The translations under genes and the position numbers were made by a program. From Bacteroidota bacterium (GTDB lineage: Bacteria > Bacteroidota > Bacteroidia > Bacteroidales > UBA932), in contig JAGDMC010000020.1 of the NCBI GenBank assembly GCA_017860395.1, positions 1 to 11,664 of the forward strand: a stretch of 11,664 nt of DNA, given 5' to 3'. The first letter of the stretch is position 1, and each line of letters opens with the position of its first letter. Below, in pieces: positions 1 to 7,325 of the stretch. The notes under the pieces were generated by a model that was not told where the DNA came from, searched no databases, and saw only the letters and a program-made list of their open reading frames with translations.

Positions 1-855
1 AAATTTTGTATTCTCCTTTAAAAGTTCAGGTATAATAGCCTTAGGAATTGAATCTGTTGCTATAGTTTTAAGAAGCTTTCCATCGCCGGAAAGGAACCCG
101 GTGTTGTCCGAAACCTCAAAAGTATATGTTATCCTGTCGTTATCTGTATCTGTAGATGGTGTCCATGTACAGGCAATGAGCCTTGAATTATTTACGGACA
201 GATTTACGGGGGTGAGAGCCTGCACAGCAGTGGGGCTGGCATTAACTGCGCGCTTTTGAAGCATGTTAATGACCTTTGTGGTATCTCCGTATGTAAATGT
301 CACTTTCGCTGTACGGTCCCCGGCAGTATTGGCCTGAACTGTAAATGTGAGGTCCGCTCCTGTACTTCCGCTCGCAGTGTTAACCGAGAGCCATGATGCC
401 GAGGATGGAATCTGCAGAGTCCACGGTGTATTGGCAGTAACCCTCACAATTTTACTCCCTGCATCTTTTTCAAAAGATACGTTATCATAATCTACCGATA
501 GCTGTGAAAAGCTTTGAGTTACAGTAACAATTTTTCGAAGGTAGTTTGTATTCCCGCTTACACCCGTTGTTAGAATTATAGAGCCTGTTCTGCTATAATT
601 TGTCACATTGTTTTGCGCAGTTATGGTAATTACTCCGTCTCCATCACCACTTGAAGGAGATATTGTAAACCAGCTCCCGGTTGCCTGTGCAGACCATTTG
701 GCATTGCTGGTAATAGAAAGCGTTCCTGTTGCCTGCATATTCGGGACATCTACCTGCATTGCCGATGGAGTGAGTACCGGAGGAGGGTCTTTCACGCATC
801 CTGTAAGTAATAATACAAAGAGAAAAATTGAAGTAATGTTTAGTGTCTTAGTCAT
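1..855 (-). CDS. BACON-domain surface lipoprotein, SusE/F-position (3' end cut by window edge)
   Basis: An open frame of 285 codons runs from ATG at 853-855 to the left edge without a stop, so the C-terminus is missing. The N-terminus is a lipoprotein signal (MTKTLNITSIFLFVLLLTGC) with lipobox LTGC and lipidated Cys20. The following VKD resembles the acidic surface-export signal of Bacteroidota lipoproteins. Residues about 30-116 form one BACON domain (SNAKWSAQATGSWFTISPSS, then an RTGSI strand and a closing VTVTQ). Residues about 118-201 form a second (TPWTL, SWLSV, closing INMLQK). From about 205 an Ig/FN3-like segment begins (LTPVNLSVN, TWTPSTDTDNDRITYTFEVS). BACON domains are Bacteroidota modules of glycan-binding or spacer type. 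Its place just after susD suggests a SusE/F-like surface glycan-binding protein or the N-terminal part of a surface enzyme. Which of the two depends on the missing part. No Shine-Dalgarno is visible; the upstream bases are A/T-rich. Confidence 0.9.
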   Translation of the reverse strand, partial: MTKTLNITSIFLFVLLLTGCVKDPPPVLTPSAMQVDVPNMQATGTLSITSNAKWSAQATGSWFTISPSSGDGDGVITITAQNNVTNYSRTGSIILTTGVSGNTNYLRKIVTVTQSFSQLSVDYDNVSFEKDAGSKIVRVTANTPWTLQIPSSASWLSVNTASGSTGADLTFTVQANTAGDRTAKVTFTYGDTTKVINMLQKRAVNASPTAVQALTPVNLSVNNSRLIACTWTPSTDTDNDRITYTFEVSDNTGFLSGDGKLLKTIATDSIPKAIIPELLKENTKF

Positions 856-902
856 ATAGGTTCTAATAAACAACGAATGTACAAATTCTTCTTTATATAT
901 AA

Positions 903-932
903 CAAAAAAAATGCCCCGGAGTTCCGGGGCAT
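903..932 (-). terminator. Intrinsic terminator between susD-like gene and BACON lipoprotein gene
   Basis: A perfect 10-bp inverted repeat (ATGCCCCGGA at 911-920 and TCCGGGGCAT at 923-932) is followed on the minus strand by a run of about eight T. It lies 24 nt after the susD stop and about 55 nt before the lipoprotein start. It should end or attenuate SusCD transcription. I found no convincing TAnnTTTG promoter in the short space after it, so the lipoprotein is probably made by partial read-through. Confidence 0.88.
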
Positions 933-956
933 TTAAATATTTATTTATTGCAGTTA

Positions 957-2399
957 CTACAATGGATTTTGTACCATGTTAGGGTTAGCATCAATTTCCT
1001 GTTTAGGGATGAGGAACACGAAGTTCTTGTCACCTGCAGGGAAGTTAGAAGCTGCATTCCAAAGAGTCTCGTTATGACCAAGACCTCTTCTGTCCATACC
1101 TTTGTTCAAACGTTTGATGTCAAGGAATCTTTGTCCTTCACCCCAAAGGTCAGCACGGCGGTGCATAATGATATGGTCAATAAGAGCTGTGCCTGTAAGA
1201 GTACTCTTAACATAAGCAGGGTCTCTCTTAGAAATCAAATTGAACAATGCAGTTTGAGCAAGACCGTCATTTCCGCGGCGTGCCTCAGCTTCTGCTTCGA
1301 TAAGATACATCTCACCTGCTTTAATGTACAGATAGTCGTTTGTCCATGAATCTGTAGACCAGCAAGAGAATTTCCAGCCAACTCTTGGTTTGCCCGAAGT
1401 TGTTGCGAAGTCTGCTTTTCTAACGTCTGTGTTTGACATAAAGTCATATACAGCTGTACTGATAAGCCTGTGGTTTCCTAAAGTTGCATATCCGCCGAAG
1501 TAAGGGTCAATATGCGAGAAGAATGAAGCGTAGCTTGTTTGTTGTTCGTCAATCATAACAGCGCCCCAGATCCACTCAGTAGAAACTTTATGGAATCCAT
1601 AGTTGTAGTCAGCCTCAAGAGAGTAACCCGTTCTTGCAGCTTTTGCAAATGTAACGGCTCCTGCCCAGTCGCCTGTTGTAAGGGCAACTCTTGCAGCAAT
1701 TGCATTTGCAACTGTAATGTCAATATGAGAGGCATTTACTCTTTTTGTAGTATTACCGGTCAAAAGAGTAATTGCAGATGTAAGGTCGGCTTTAACCTGA
1801 GTGTAAACCTGAGCAACAGTACTTCTTGCAAGCGCTTCACCGTCAGGAGTAAGTTTAATAGGAACTCCAAGCTGAGTGTTTGTGCCTGTTTCATAGTTGT
1901 ATCTGTCTGCATAAAGTTGTACAAGCATATAGTGTGAATATGCCCTGTATACAAGAGCCTGAGCTTTCAGGTTGTCTCTCAGTGGTTTTTGTGCGTCAAA
2001 TACAGTAATGTTGTCTATGTTTGCAAGAAGCAGGTTGGCATTTTGAATAAGGTCATAGTAGTATGCCCATACATATTCAAGGTTACCTGAGTTAATGTTC
2101 CTGTGTTCAAGGTACTGATACCATGAAACAAACCAACCGTAACCTCTCTCTGTAGGGTAAAAATCTTCACCCATTGTGTCAAGAGCATAATCAACTGCTT
2201 TTTGTCCGAATTTGTCGTGTGCACCATAGTAATAGTAAGTTGCTCTGTGCATACCGTCAATTAGAGTCTGCGCGCCTGTAAGGGTAGAGAAAAGGTCCGC
2301 CTCAGCAACGCTCGCTGTTGGAGCTGTCTCAAGAAAGTCTTTGCTGCAGGCAGCAAGTCCAAGAGATGCCAATAATATTATTAATAAACTTTTTTTCAT
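957..2399 (-). CDS. SusD/RagB-family outer-membrane nutrient-binding lipoprotein
   Basis: This 480-aa protein has the normal length for SusD. Residues 1-18 are a lipoprotein signal (MKKSLLIILLASLGLAAC, Cys18 lipidated), followed by SKDFLETAPT, the usual SusD opening. The N-terminal SusD-like domain with TPR-type helices spans about 20-260 (e.g. LKAQALVYRAYSHYMLVQLY at 144-163, GVPIKL at 178-183). The C-terminal RagB/SusD domain follows, with YIKAGEMYLIEAEAEARRG (358-376), RRADLWGEGQRFLDIKRLN (414-432) and the closing IPKQEIDANPNMVQNPL. SusD proteins sit on the cell surface as lids on SusC barrels and capture glycans or peptides for import. The gene follows susC by only 11 nt, with a purine-rich GAAAGAGA before the ATG, so the two are co-transcribed and probably coupled. 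It ends in TAG. The substrate cannot be read from the sequence. Confidence 0.97.
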   Translation of the reverse strand: MKKSLLIILLASLGLAACSKDFLETAPTASVAEADLFSTLTGAQTLIDGMHRATYYYYGAHDKFGQKAVDYALDTMGEDFYPTERGYGWFVSWYQYLEHRNINSGNLEYVWAYYYDLIQNANLLLANIDNITVFDAQKPLRDNLKAQALVYRAYSHYMLVQLYADRYNYETGTNTQLGVPIKLTPDGEALARSTVAQVYTQVKADLTSAITLLTGNTTKRVNASHIDITVANAIAARVALTTGDWAGAVTFAKAARTGYSLEADYNYGFHKVSTEWIWGAVMIDEQQTSYASFFSHIDPYFGGYATLGNHRLISTAVYDFMSNTDVRKADFATTSGKPRVGWKFSCWSTDSWTNDYLYIKAGEMYLIEAEAEARRGNDGLAQTALFNLISKRDPAYVKSTLTGTALIDHIIMHRRADLWGEGQRFLDIKRLNKGMDRRGLGHNETLWNAASNFPAGDKNFVFLIPKQEIDANPNMVQNPL

Positions 2400-2410
2400 G
2401 TCTCTTTCAA

Positions 2411-5400
2411 TTAAAATGTAATGTTAAGTCCAAGTGAAACAATCCTTGAAGGAACATAAGTATTGTCTGCGGTTCCTCCGAAAGTTTGTTGAGGGTCCAT
2501 ACCTTTTCTTGCACTAAACAGTGCGAGGTTGTCACCTGTAGCATAGATTCTTATCGATTTGAGGGTAAGTTTCTTAAGCAGGTTTGAAGGTAATGTATAG
2601 CCCAAAGTTACGTTTCTCAGTGAAAGGAAACTAGCATCTGTGAGCCAGCGGTCAGAAGCAGCTGTAGCAGCAGTGTATGCATTCTGAAGTCTTGGAACAT
2701 TAGTAGTAGTGTTTGTTGGAGTCCATCTGTTTAACATATCAACTGACATGTGTGAACCAAACGCACCCGGATGCATCAAAGCAGCATAGTTACTGTCATA
2801 CATCTTGCCACCAATCTGGTAGTTGAAGAATATTGAAAGGTCAATTCCCTTATAGCTGAATGTGTTGTTGAAACCACCATAGATTTTAGGAATAGCCGAA
2901 CCATTGTAATAGTATGAAGCAGCATTTTGGTCTTTGGTTGTAATCTTGTCTGTAACATTACCGTCTGTATCAAGAACGTCTTTGTAGTAAAGAGCAGCTC
3001 CGTCTACAGGGTCAACTCCTGCATAACCTCTGAGCCAGAAGTCATAAATAGAGTGACCTACTGCAAGTTTTTTGGTTCCTGAGATAATCTCCTGGAATTT
3101 ACCGTCAGGGCCTAAAGGCATCTTGGTAATTTCGTTTTTGTAAGAAGTTCCGTTTATATCCAAAGTCCATTTGAAATCTTTAGTTTTAACGATATCGCCT
3201 GCAATCTGGAATTCGATACCACCGTTCTTCATTGTTCCGATGTTACCCCATTTTGTGCTGATACCTGAAGATTGTGGAAGTGGAACCTGGAATAAAAGGT
3301 TGCTTGATTGTCTTGAGAAGTATTCAACCTGACCGCGGATTCTTTCAAAGAACGAGAATTCAACACCCACGTTAAAGTTTGCATTCTTTTCCCATTTCAA
3401 TTCAGGATTTGCAAGCTGTGAATAGATTGCACCGTTGAGAAGACCGTTATTTCTGTCATCTATTGAGAACAAGCTCTGATATCCGTAGAAGGTTCCGATA
3501 TCGCTGTTACCTTGTTGTCCGTAAGATGCTTTTAATTTCAGATCGTCCACCCAGTTAACAGAAGCAAGGAAAGCCTCCTGTTTCATTCTCCATGAAGCAC
3601 CAAGTGACCAGAAACCGCCCCAGCGAACATCTGTTGCAAATCTTGAAGAACCGTCCATACGGTAAGATGCCGAAGCAAAATACTTGTTTGCAAATGCGTA
3701 GCTCAAGTTTGCGAAATAACCTTCCTGAGTAAGAATGTCAGCAGTTGAAGAAGAGCCTTCTGCTACAGAACCAGCAACCAACTCGTTAGAGTCAATTTTG
3801 TAGTTTGTTCTTGTTGCCCAAAGGTCATTGCTGTCAAACTGATAATTTTCGTGTCCCAACAAAACGTTTACATTGTGGTCTCCGAATGCCTTGTTGTAAG
3901 TCAGAGTCTGGAAGAAAGTATAAGAACGGTTCTTATAGTATTCTTTGGTTGAACGTCCTGAAACACCCTGAGCATCTCCGTATTTGTTATTCTGATATGT
4001 AGTGAAATATCTGTTTGAAAGGTCTGTACTTCCTGATACCTTTAATGTAAGGTCTTTCATGATTGTGAAATCTGCTGAAACCCTTGCTGAAAGGTTATTC
4101 CTTGTGTTTGATCTCTCATCCAGAGGAAGAGTGAGCATAAGGTTTGAGTTTGGAGCGTAAGGTCTTGTGTGGCCTGCCCATTTGTAAACCGAAGTTCCGC
4201 CACCCATATCGTAAGCCGGCGAACCGTCAGACATAAGAAGAACCGAACCGTCAGCAGCCCTTTGATAGATAGGATAGATAGGGCCCATTAATCTTCCGAA
4301 GTAGAATGGGTTAGTTGTGTATGTACCTTCTGCAAGAAATCCTGTTGAACTTGAAGTGTTTCCTGAAATACTTGCATCAAGCTTGAACCATTTGTTGATT
4401 TTAGAAGTCATACCTACGCGGCCGGTAAAACGGTCGAAACCTGACCATTTAACATAACCTTCTTCGTTAATGTATCCGAATGATGAATAGAAAGTTGTTC
4501 CTTCTACGCCACCGCTAACCGATACATTATAGTCTTGTCTTAAACCAGACTGAGCAAGAGCATCATTCCAGTCGTCCTGATACATTAATACAGCAGCAGG
4601 ATTTAGTTTACCATCTGTACCTACCAACTGGTCGTTTGCTACATTATATGAGTTGTAACCTCCGAGTTTTGCTACGATACCGTTGGTTGTTCCACCGCTT
4701 GCAAGAGTAGCAGCTGCTGCAGGAGTCATACCGCCGGCAATAACGCGTGCGTTTTTCCAGCCTTCCCACATAAGTTCGTAATAATCCTTAACGGAAACTC
4801 TTTCGTACTCTTTAATTGCCCTTGATGTTGTACCAATGTTTACTTTTGCAGTAACAATAGCCTTACCTACTTTACCTCTTTTGGTTGTTACCATGATAAC
4901 GCCGTTTGCACCGCGTGATCCGTAAAGAGCAGCAGCAGCAGCATCCTTAAGAACGCTGATAGACTCGATGTCGTCTGTAGGGATAGAGTTAATATCACCG
5001 TCAAATGCAGCTCCGTCAACAACATAAAGAGGGTTGCTCGATGCATTGATTGAACCGATACCGCGGATACGGATTGAAGCAGATGAACCAGGTTGTCCCG
5101 AAGCACCTACAACCTGTACACCCGGTACAGCACCTGCAAGTGATTTAGTAACGTTTGTAGACTGGATTCTCTCAATCTGCTCTTTCTTAACAACTGCGGC
5201 AGAACCGGTGTAAGATGATTTCTTAACTGTAGCATAAGCTACAACCATTACATCTTCCAACTGCAGCGCATCCTGTTGAAGAGTTACGTTAACAACTGTC
5301 TGATTTCCGATCTTAACAGTCTGGGTTACCATACCTATGTATGAAAACTCAAGTGTCGCTCCGGAAGCCACGCTGATGGTGTACGTACCGTTGAAATCGG

Positions 5401-5563
5401 TAACAACACCTGTGGTTGTACCCAGAACCTTAACGGCTGCACCAATGACAGGGGCTCCGTCAGTAGCATCGGTAACAATACCTGTTACACGAAGAGTCTG
5501 TGCCATCAGCACATTTCCCGCCAACAATAGAAGAGTTGCGAGAAGTAATCTGATTTTTTTCAT
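2411..5563 (-). CDS. SusC/RagA-family TonB-dependent outer-membrane transporter
   Basis: This 1050-aa protein has a typical SusC length. A signal peptide (MKKIRLLLATLLLLAGNVLMA, cut before Gln22) leads into a carboxypeptidase-regulatory-like beta-sandwich at about 24-97. A TonB-box-like stretch EDVMVVAY (103-110) comes next. The plug domain (about 115-231) carries the SusC hallmarks LAGAVPGVQV, IRIRGIGS, PLYVVDG and KDAAAAALYGSRGANGVIMV. The rest is the beta-barrel, ending in the aromatic-terminated strand IVSLGLNITF. There is no N-terminal STN signalling domain, so control through an ECF sigma/anti-sigma pair is unlikely. This fits the AraC-type regulator gene next door. The protein imports a ligand across the outer membrane using TonB energy, with the SusD partner encoded 11 nt downstream. 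The start is fixed by the signal peptide. It has no Shine-Dalgarno, only an A/T-rich leader, as is common in this phylum. Confidence 0.98.
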   Translation of the reverse strand: MKKIRLLLATLLLLAGNVLMAQTLRVTGIVTDATDGAPVIGAAVKVLGTTTGVVTDFNGTYTISVASGATLEFSYIGMVTQTVKIGNQTVVNVTLQQDALQLEDVMVVAYATVKKSSYTGSAAVVKKEQIERIQSTNVTKSLAGAVPGVQVVGASGQPGSSASIRIRGIGSINASSNPLYVVDGAAFDGDINSIPTDDIESISVLKDAAAAALYGSRGANGVIMVTTKRGKVGKAIVTAKVNIGTTSRAIKEYERVSVKDYYELMWEGWKNARVIAGGMTPAAAATLASGGTTNGIVAKLGGYNSYNVANDQLVGTDGKLNPAAVLMYQDDWNDALAQSGLRQDYNVSVSGGVEGTTFYSSFGYINEEGYVKWSGFDRFTGRVGMTSKINKWFKLDASISGNTSSSTGFLAEGTYTTNPFYFGRLMGPIYPIYQRAADGSVLLMSDGSPAYDMGGGTSVYKWAGHTRPYAPNSNLMLTLPLDERSNTRNNLSARVSADFTIMKDLTLKVSGSTDLSNRYFTTYQNNKYGDAQGVSGRSTKEYYKNRSYTFFQTLTYNKAFGDHNVNVLLGHENYQFDSNDLWATRTNYKIDSNELVAGSVAEGSSSTADILTQEGYFANLSYAFANKYFASASYRMDGSSRFATDVRWGGFWSLGASWRMKQEAFLASVNWVDDLKLKASYGQQGNSDIGTFYGYQSLFSIDDRNNGLLNGAIYSQLANPELKWEKNANFNVGVEFSFFERIRGQVEYFSRQSSNLLFQVPLPQSSGISTKWGNIGTMKNGGIEFQIAGDIVKTKDFKWTLDINGTSYKNEITKMPLGPDGKFQEIISGTKKLAVGHSIYDFWLRGYAGVDPVDGAALYYKDVLDTDGNVTDKITTKDQNAASYYYNGSAIPKIYGGFNNTFSYKGIDLSIFFNYQIGGKMYDSNYAALMHPGAFGSHMSVDMLNRWTPTNTTTNVPRLQNAYTAATAASDRWLTDASFLSLRNVTLGYTLPSNLLKKLTLKSIRIYATGDNLALFSARKGMDPQQTFGGTADNTYVPSRIVSLGLNITF

Positions 5564-5638
5564 TTAGTTAAATTTTGGTTAGTAATTAGTTTAATTAGTG
5601 TATGATTTTTGTCTTAGTATTCAAAAAACACATTTAGT
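5564..5638 (-). promoter_or_regulatory. A/T-rich 5' leader of susC with six ACTAA repeats
   Basis: The predicted transcript leader of about 75 nt between the promoter and the susC ATG is very A/T-rich. It carries ACTAA six times on the minus strand (5564-5568, 5579-5583, 5586-5590, 5595-5599, 5614-5618, 5634-5638). The octamer ACTAAATG occurs both at the leader start and at the initiation codon. No stable hairpin or Shine-Dalgarno is visible. The repeats may only reflect base composition; an unstructured leader favouring initiation is the simplest reading. Confidence 0.4.
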
Positions 5639-5643
5639 AAAGA

Positions 5644-5673
5644 CAAATATATTAAAATAAAATGTAATACAAA
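5644..5673 (-). promoter_or_regulatory. Bacteroidota-type promoter for the susC-susD operon
   Basis: On the minus strand TTTG (5670-5673) is followed after 18 nt by TATATTTG (5644-5651). This matches the Bacteroides primary-sigma consensus of a -33 TTTG and a -7 TAnnTTTG at about the usual spacing. Transcription would start near 5637, leaving a leader of about 75 nt before susC. A GTTCCG-N10-CGGAAC palindrome lies 47 nt upstream of the -33 element, a sensible place for an activator site. Confidence 0.72.
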
Positions 5674-5704
5674 ATACCGAATGGCCTAAAAGCTACCATT
5701 TACA

Positions 5705-5742
5705 AGAAAAAATATTTGATGTTCCGGTTCATGAATCGGAAC
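5705..5742 (-). terminator. Palindrome copy 1 (5721-5742): probable terminator of the AraC gene, or operator upstream of susC
   Basis: GTTCCG (5721-5726) and CGGAAC (5737-5742) form a 6-bp stem. After one mismatch, three more pairs (TTC/GAA) close on a 2-nt tip. On the minus strand the T-rich stretch TATTTTTTCTTG follows eight bases or so later, so it can act as an intrinsic terminator. It touches the TAG stop of the AraC gene. The same element recurs at 7326-7347 with 19 of 22 positions equal when one copy is inverted, so it may instead be a regulatory operator or a small dispersed repeat. Confidence 0.55.
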
Positions 5743-6794
5743 TATTTAATGTTGTTTTTGATTTTGTATTGGGATGGAGTTAAGCCGGTATGTTTTTTAA
5801 ACGATGTGTTGAAAGATGTTTTAGAGTTAAAACCAGACTCATACAGGATTTCCAGGATTGTTTTCCGGCTCTCTTTGGTAAGTATTTCGCATGAATATTG
5901 AATTCTGAGTCCGTTAATATAGTCGTAGAATGATTTTTGCTTATACTGGTTAATTATTTGAGAAAGATATCTCCCGGATATCCCTGAAATTTGGGACAAA
6001 CAGTCCAAAGTGAGTTCCGGTTCAAGAAATAACTTCTCTTTTTCTACGATTCTGTGAAGTTTTTCGAGATACTCAAGAGCGAGTTCAGGAGTAAGATGAG
6101 AGCCAATATATTTCTCATTCTTTGGTAATTCATTGATTAAGACCGGATTTTCGATTGCATTAAAGAAAAGGATATTATAGAAAATCAGAAACGGCAGGAA
6201 AGCAAAAACCTCCCCGGTAATTGAAGATTGGTCCTTATAAATTCCAAGATAAAATGCTATTAAAGGGGCAAAACTGGCTAAGGCATATCCCAAAAAAACA
6301 ACAGTAACCCAATTACGGATTTTTGATTCGTCCCTGGAAAAGTTTTCCTTTACTTTCTTGTGATATCTGGCCAGAACATACAATCCGGCAAGAGTGTATG
6401 CAAGAACCTGTACACTTACAATTAAATAAACCTCAATATCAGGAAGTGAAATTACTCTCTGAATCAACGAGTAAATGAGAATAAGCAGGAAAGGTATACA
6501 ATGATATACCACATACTTATCAGGTCTGTCTCCTTTTTTTGTCAGTGCCCTGGCGTAAAGAAATAATGATGGTGCCCATAACAGTTCAAAAAGTGACAGA
6601 ATAACGGATATCTCACTATAAATACTATATTTTCTTAGTATCCACGATACAATCCCGAGCAGTTGAAAACCAAAGAAGAATAATAATACTTTATTGTAAT
6701 ATTGTTTAAATGACTTGAAAAAGATAAAAATAACGAAGAATAGAAGCTCAAATACAGAAGTAAAGGTTATAATGTCGGCAAAATCGAAGGTCAT
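5742..6794 (-). CDS. Membrane-anchored AraC-family transcriptional regulator (7 TM + AraC HTH)
   Basis: This 350-aa protein has two parts. Residues 1-215 hold about seven hydrophobic helices (about 8-27, 35-53, 62-81, 97-114, 121-142, 162-184, 195-213), with a basic loop YHKKVKENFSRDESKIR between the fifth and sixth. Residues about 250-346 are an AraC/XylS DNA-binding domain. Its first helix-turn-helix is around LTLDCLSQISGISGRYLSQI (261-280). The second is around ILEILYESGFNSKTSFNTSF (313-332), and the family signature ends in GLTPSQYK. Such 7-TM AraC proteins are known in Bacteroidota, but their ligands are mostly unknown. The membrane part may sense a signal and the cytoplasmic tail bind DNA. 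The gene lies directly upstream of the SusCD operon, reads the same way and ends in TAG, so control of that operon is a fair inference. The gene looks more A/T-rich than its neighbours. No phosphoacceptor domain is present, so it is not a hybrid two-component regulator. Confidence 0.94.
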   Translation of the reverse strand: MTFDFADIITFTSVFELLFFVIFIFFKSFKQYYNKVLLFFFGFQLLGIVSWILRKYSIYSEISVILSLFELLWAPSLFLYARALTKKGDRPDKYVVYHCIPFLLILIYSLIQRVISLPDIEVYLIVSVQVLAYTLAGLYVLARYHKKVKENFSRDESKIRNWVTVVFLGYALASFAPLIAFYLGIYKDQSSITGEVFAFLPFLIFYNILFFNAIENPVLINELPKNEKYIGSHLTPELALEYLEKLHRIVEKEKLFLEPELTLDCLSQISGISGRYLSQIINQYKQKSFYDYINGLRIQYSCEILTKESRKTILEILYESGFNSKTSFNTSFKKHTGLTPSQYKIKNNIK

Positions 6795-6813
6795 AAAAAC
6801 AGAAATTTACATA

Positions 6814-6821
6814 CAAATATA
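6814..6821 (-). promoter_or_regulatory. Possible -7 promoter element of the AraC-family gene
   Basis: TATATTTG on the minus strand matches TAnnTTTG and is identical to the -7 box in front of susC. It lies 19 nt before the regulator ATG, which would leave a leader of only about a dozen bases. No clear TTTG stands at the -33 distance, so the promoter would be weak or dependent on an activator. Confidence 0.42.
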
Positions 6822-6877
6822 AAATAAATTCCTGTCAGAAAGGCGGTTGAGAATGCTTTCCCAACAATATATTGCTA

Positions 6878-7261
6878 TTATTTTACTTTTATTGCATAAC
6901 AATAGCCGTTAGTTTTAAAAGTCCACAAGGTTTTCCCCGATTTTGCCCCGATAGCGTAAACTGTACTGTCTCCACTTCCCACATAAACAACTCCTTTGCA
7001 GGCAACAGGTGATGAAAGATAATAATCCCACAAATCCTTCCTGTTTTCGCCTTTTGTTTTATACTGCCACAATAATTTACCGGTATTCTTGTCTACAGAA
7101 TAAAGATTCATGTCGCAACTACCAAAGTAAACGCTGTTTTCACTGACAACAGGCGAAGTGTGTATTGCTTCGCCTGTCCTAAACTTCTATAACAGGGATT
7201 CCTGTGCAAAAGATTCAGTGAAACTCGAAACACATAAAAGCAACAAAACAATTTTTTTCAT
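6878..7261 (-). pseudogene. PQQ-type beta-propeller repeat protein, amber-interrupted and short
   Basis: From ATG at 7259-7261 the frame encodes a clean signal peptide, MKKIVLLLLCVSSFTESFAQ, then ESLL, then TAG at 7187-7189. The same frame continues open for 102 codons to TAA at 6878-6880. The continuation contains two propeller blades of PQQ type: KFRTGEAIHTSPVVSENSVY...FGSCDMNLYSVDKNTGKLLW, and then YYLSSPVACKGVVYVGSGDS...YAIGAKSGKTLWTFKT. The later repeats read KLLWQYKT and KTLWTFKT. The interrupted site reads LL-stop-KFRT, so the amber codon stands where the blade Trp belongs. A single TGG to TAG change explains it. TAG also ends the susD, AraC and korA genes, so recoding is not expected. 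Even with the stop repaired the product would be only 127 aa, against several hundred for seven- or eight-blade relatives, so an internal deletion probably occurred too. Such proteins act in the periplasm or outer membrane. An internal start at 7111 would make a protein without a signal and is unlikely. Confidence 0.72.
7149..7177 (-). repeat. 10-bp inverted repeat just after the amber codon
   Basis: ACAGGCGAAG (7149-7158) and CTTCGCCTGT (7168-7177) pair perfectly around a 9-nt loop. On the minus strand the hairpin begins nine bases after the TAG of the propeller pseudogene, inside the sequence for GEAIHTSPVV. No T-run follows, so it is not an intrinsic terminator. It may be chance within former coding sequence. 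Confidence 0.6.
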
Positions 7262-7325
7262 ACACAAATAATAATTATATGATTCAATTTTCATTGCAAA
7301 TGAAGGAATATGAATAAAGAAAAAT

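Noticed and set aside
948..1937. Plus-strand open frames of about 130 codons opposite susD
   Set aside because: They are antisense to a complete SusD-family gene, have Cys-rich low-sense products and no initiation signals.
6865..6874. CAATATATTG palindrome after the propeller pseudogene as a terminator
   Set aside because: The stem is short and A/T-only with no T-run after it on the minus strand.
6878..7111. A separate 77-aa gene starting at the Met at 7111
   Set aside because: Propeller sequence continues in frame upstream of that Met to the amber codon and then to a signal peptide, so this is the tail of a broken gene and not an independent one.
7187..7189. TAG recoded as a sense codon
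   Set aside because: TAG is the natural stop of the susD, AraC and korA genes in this window, so genome-wide recoding is excluded. Only local read-through remains conceivable.
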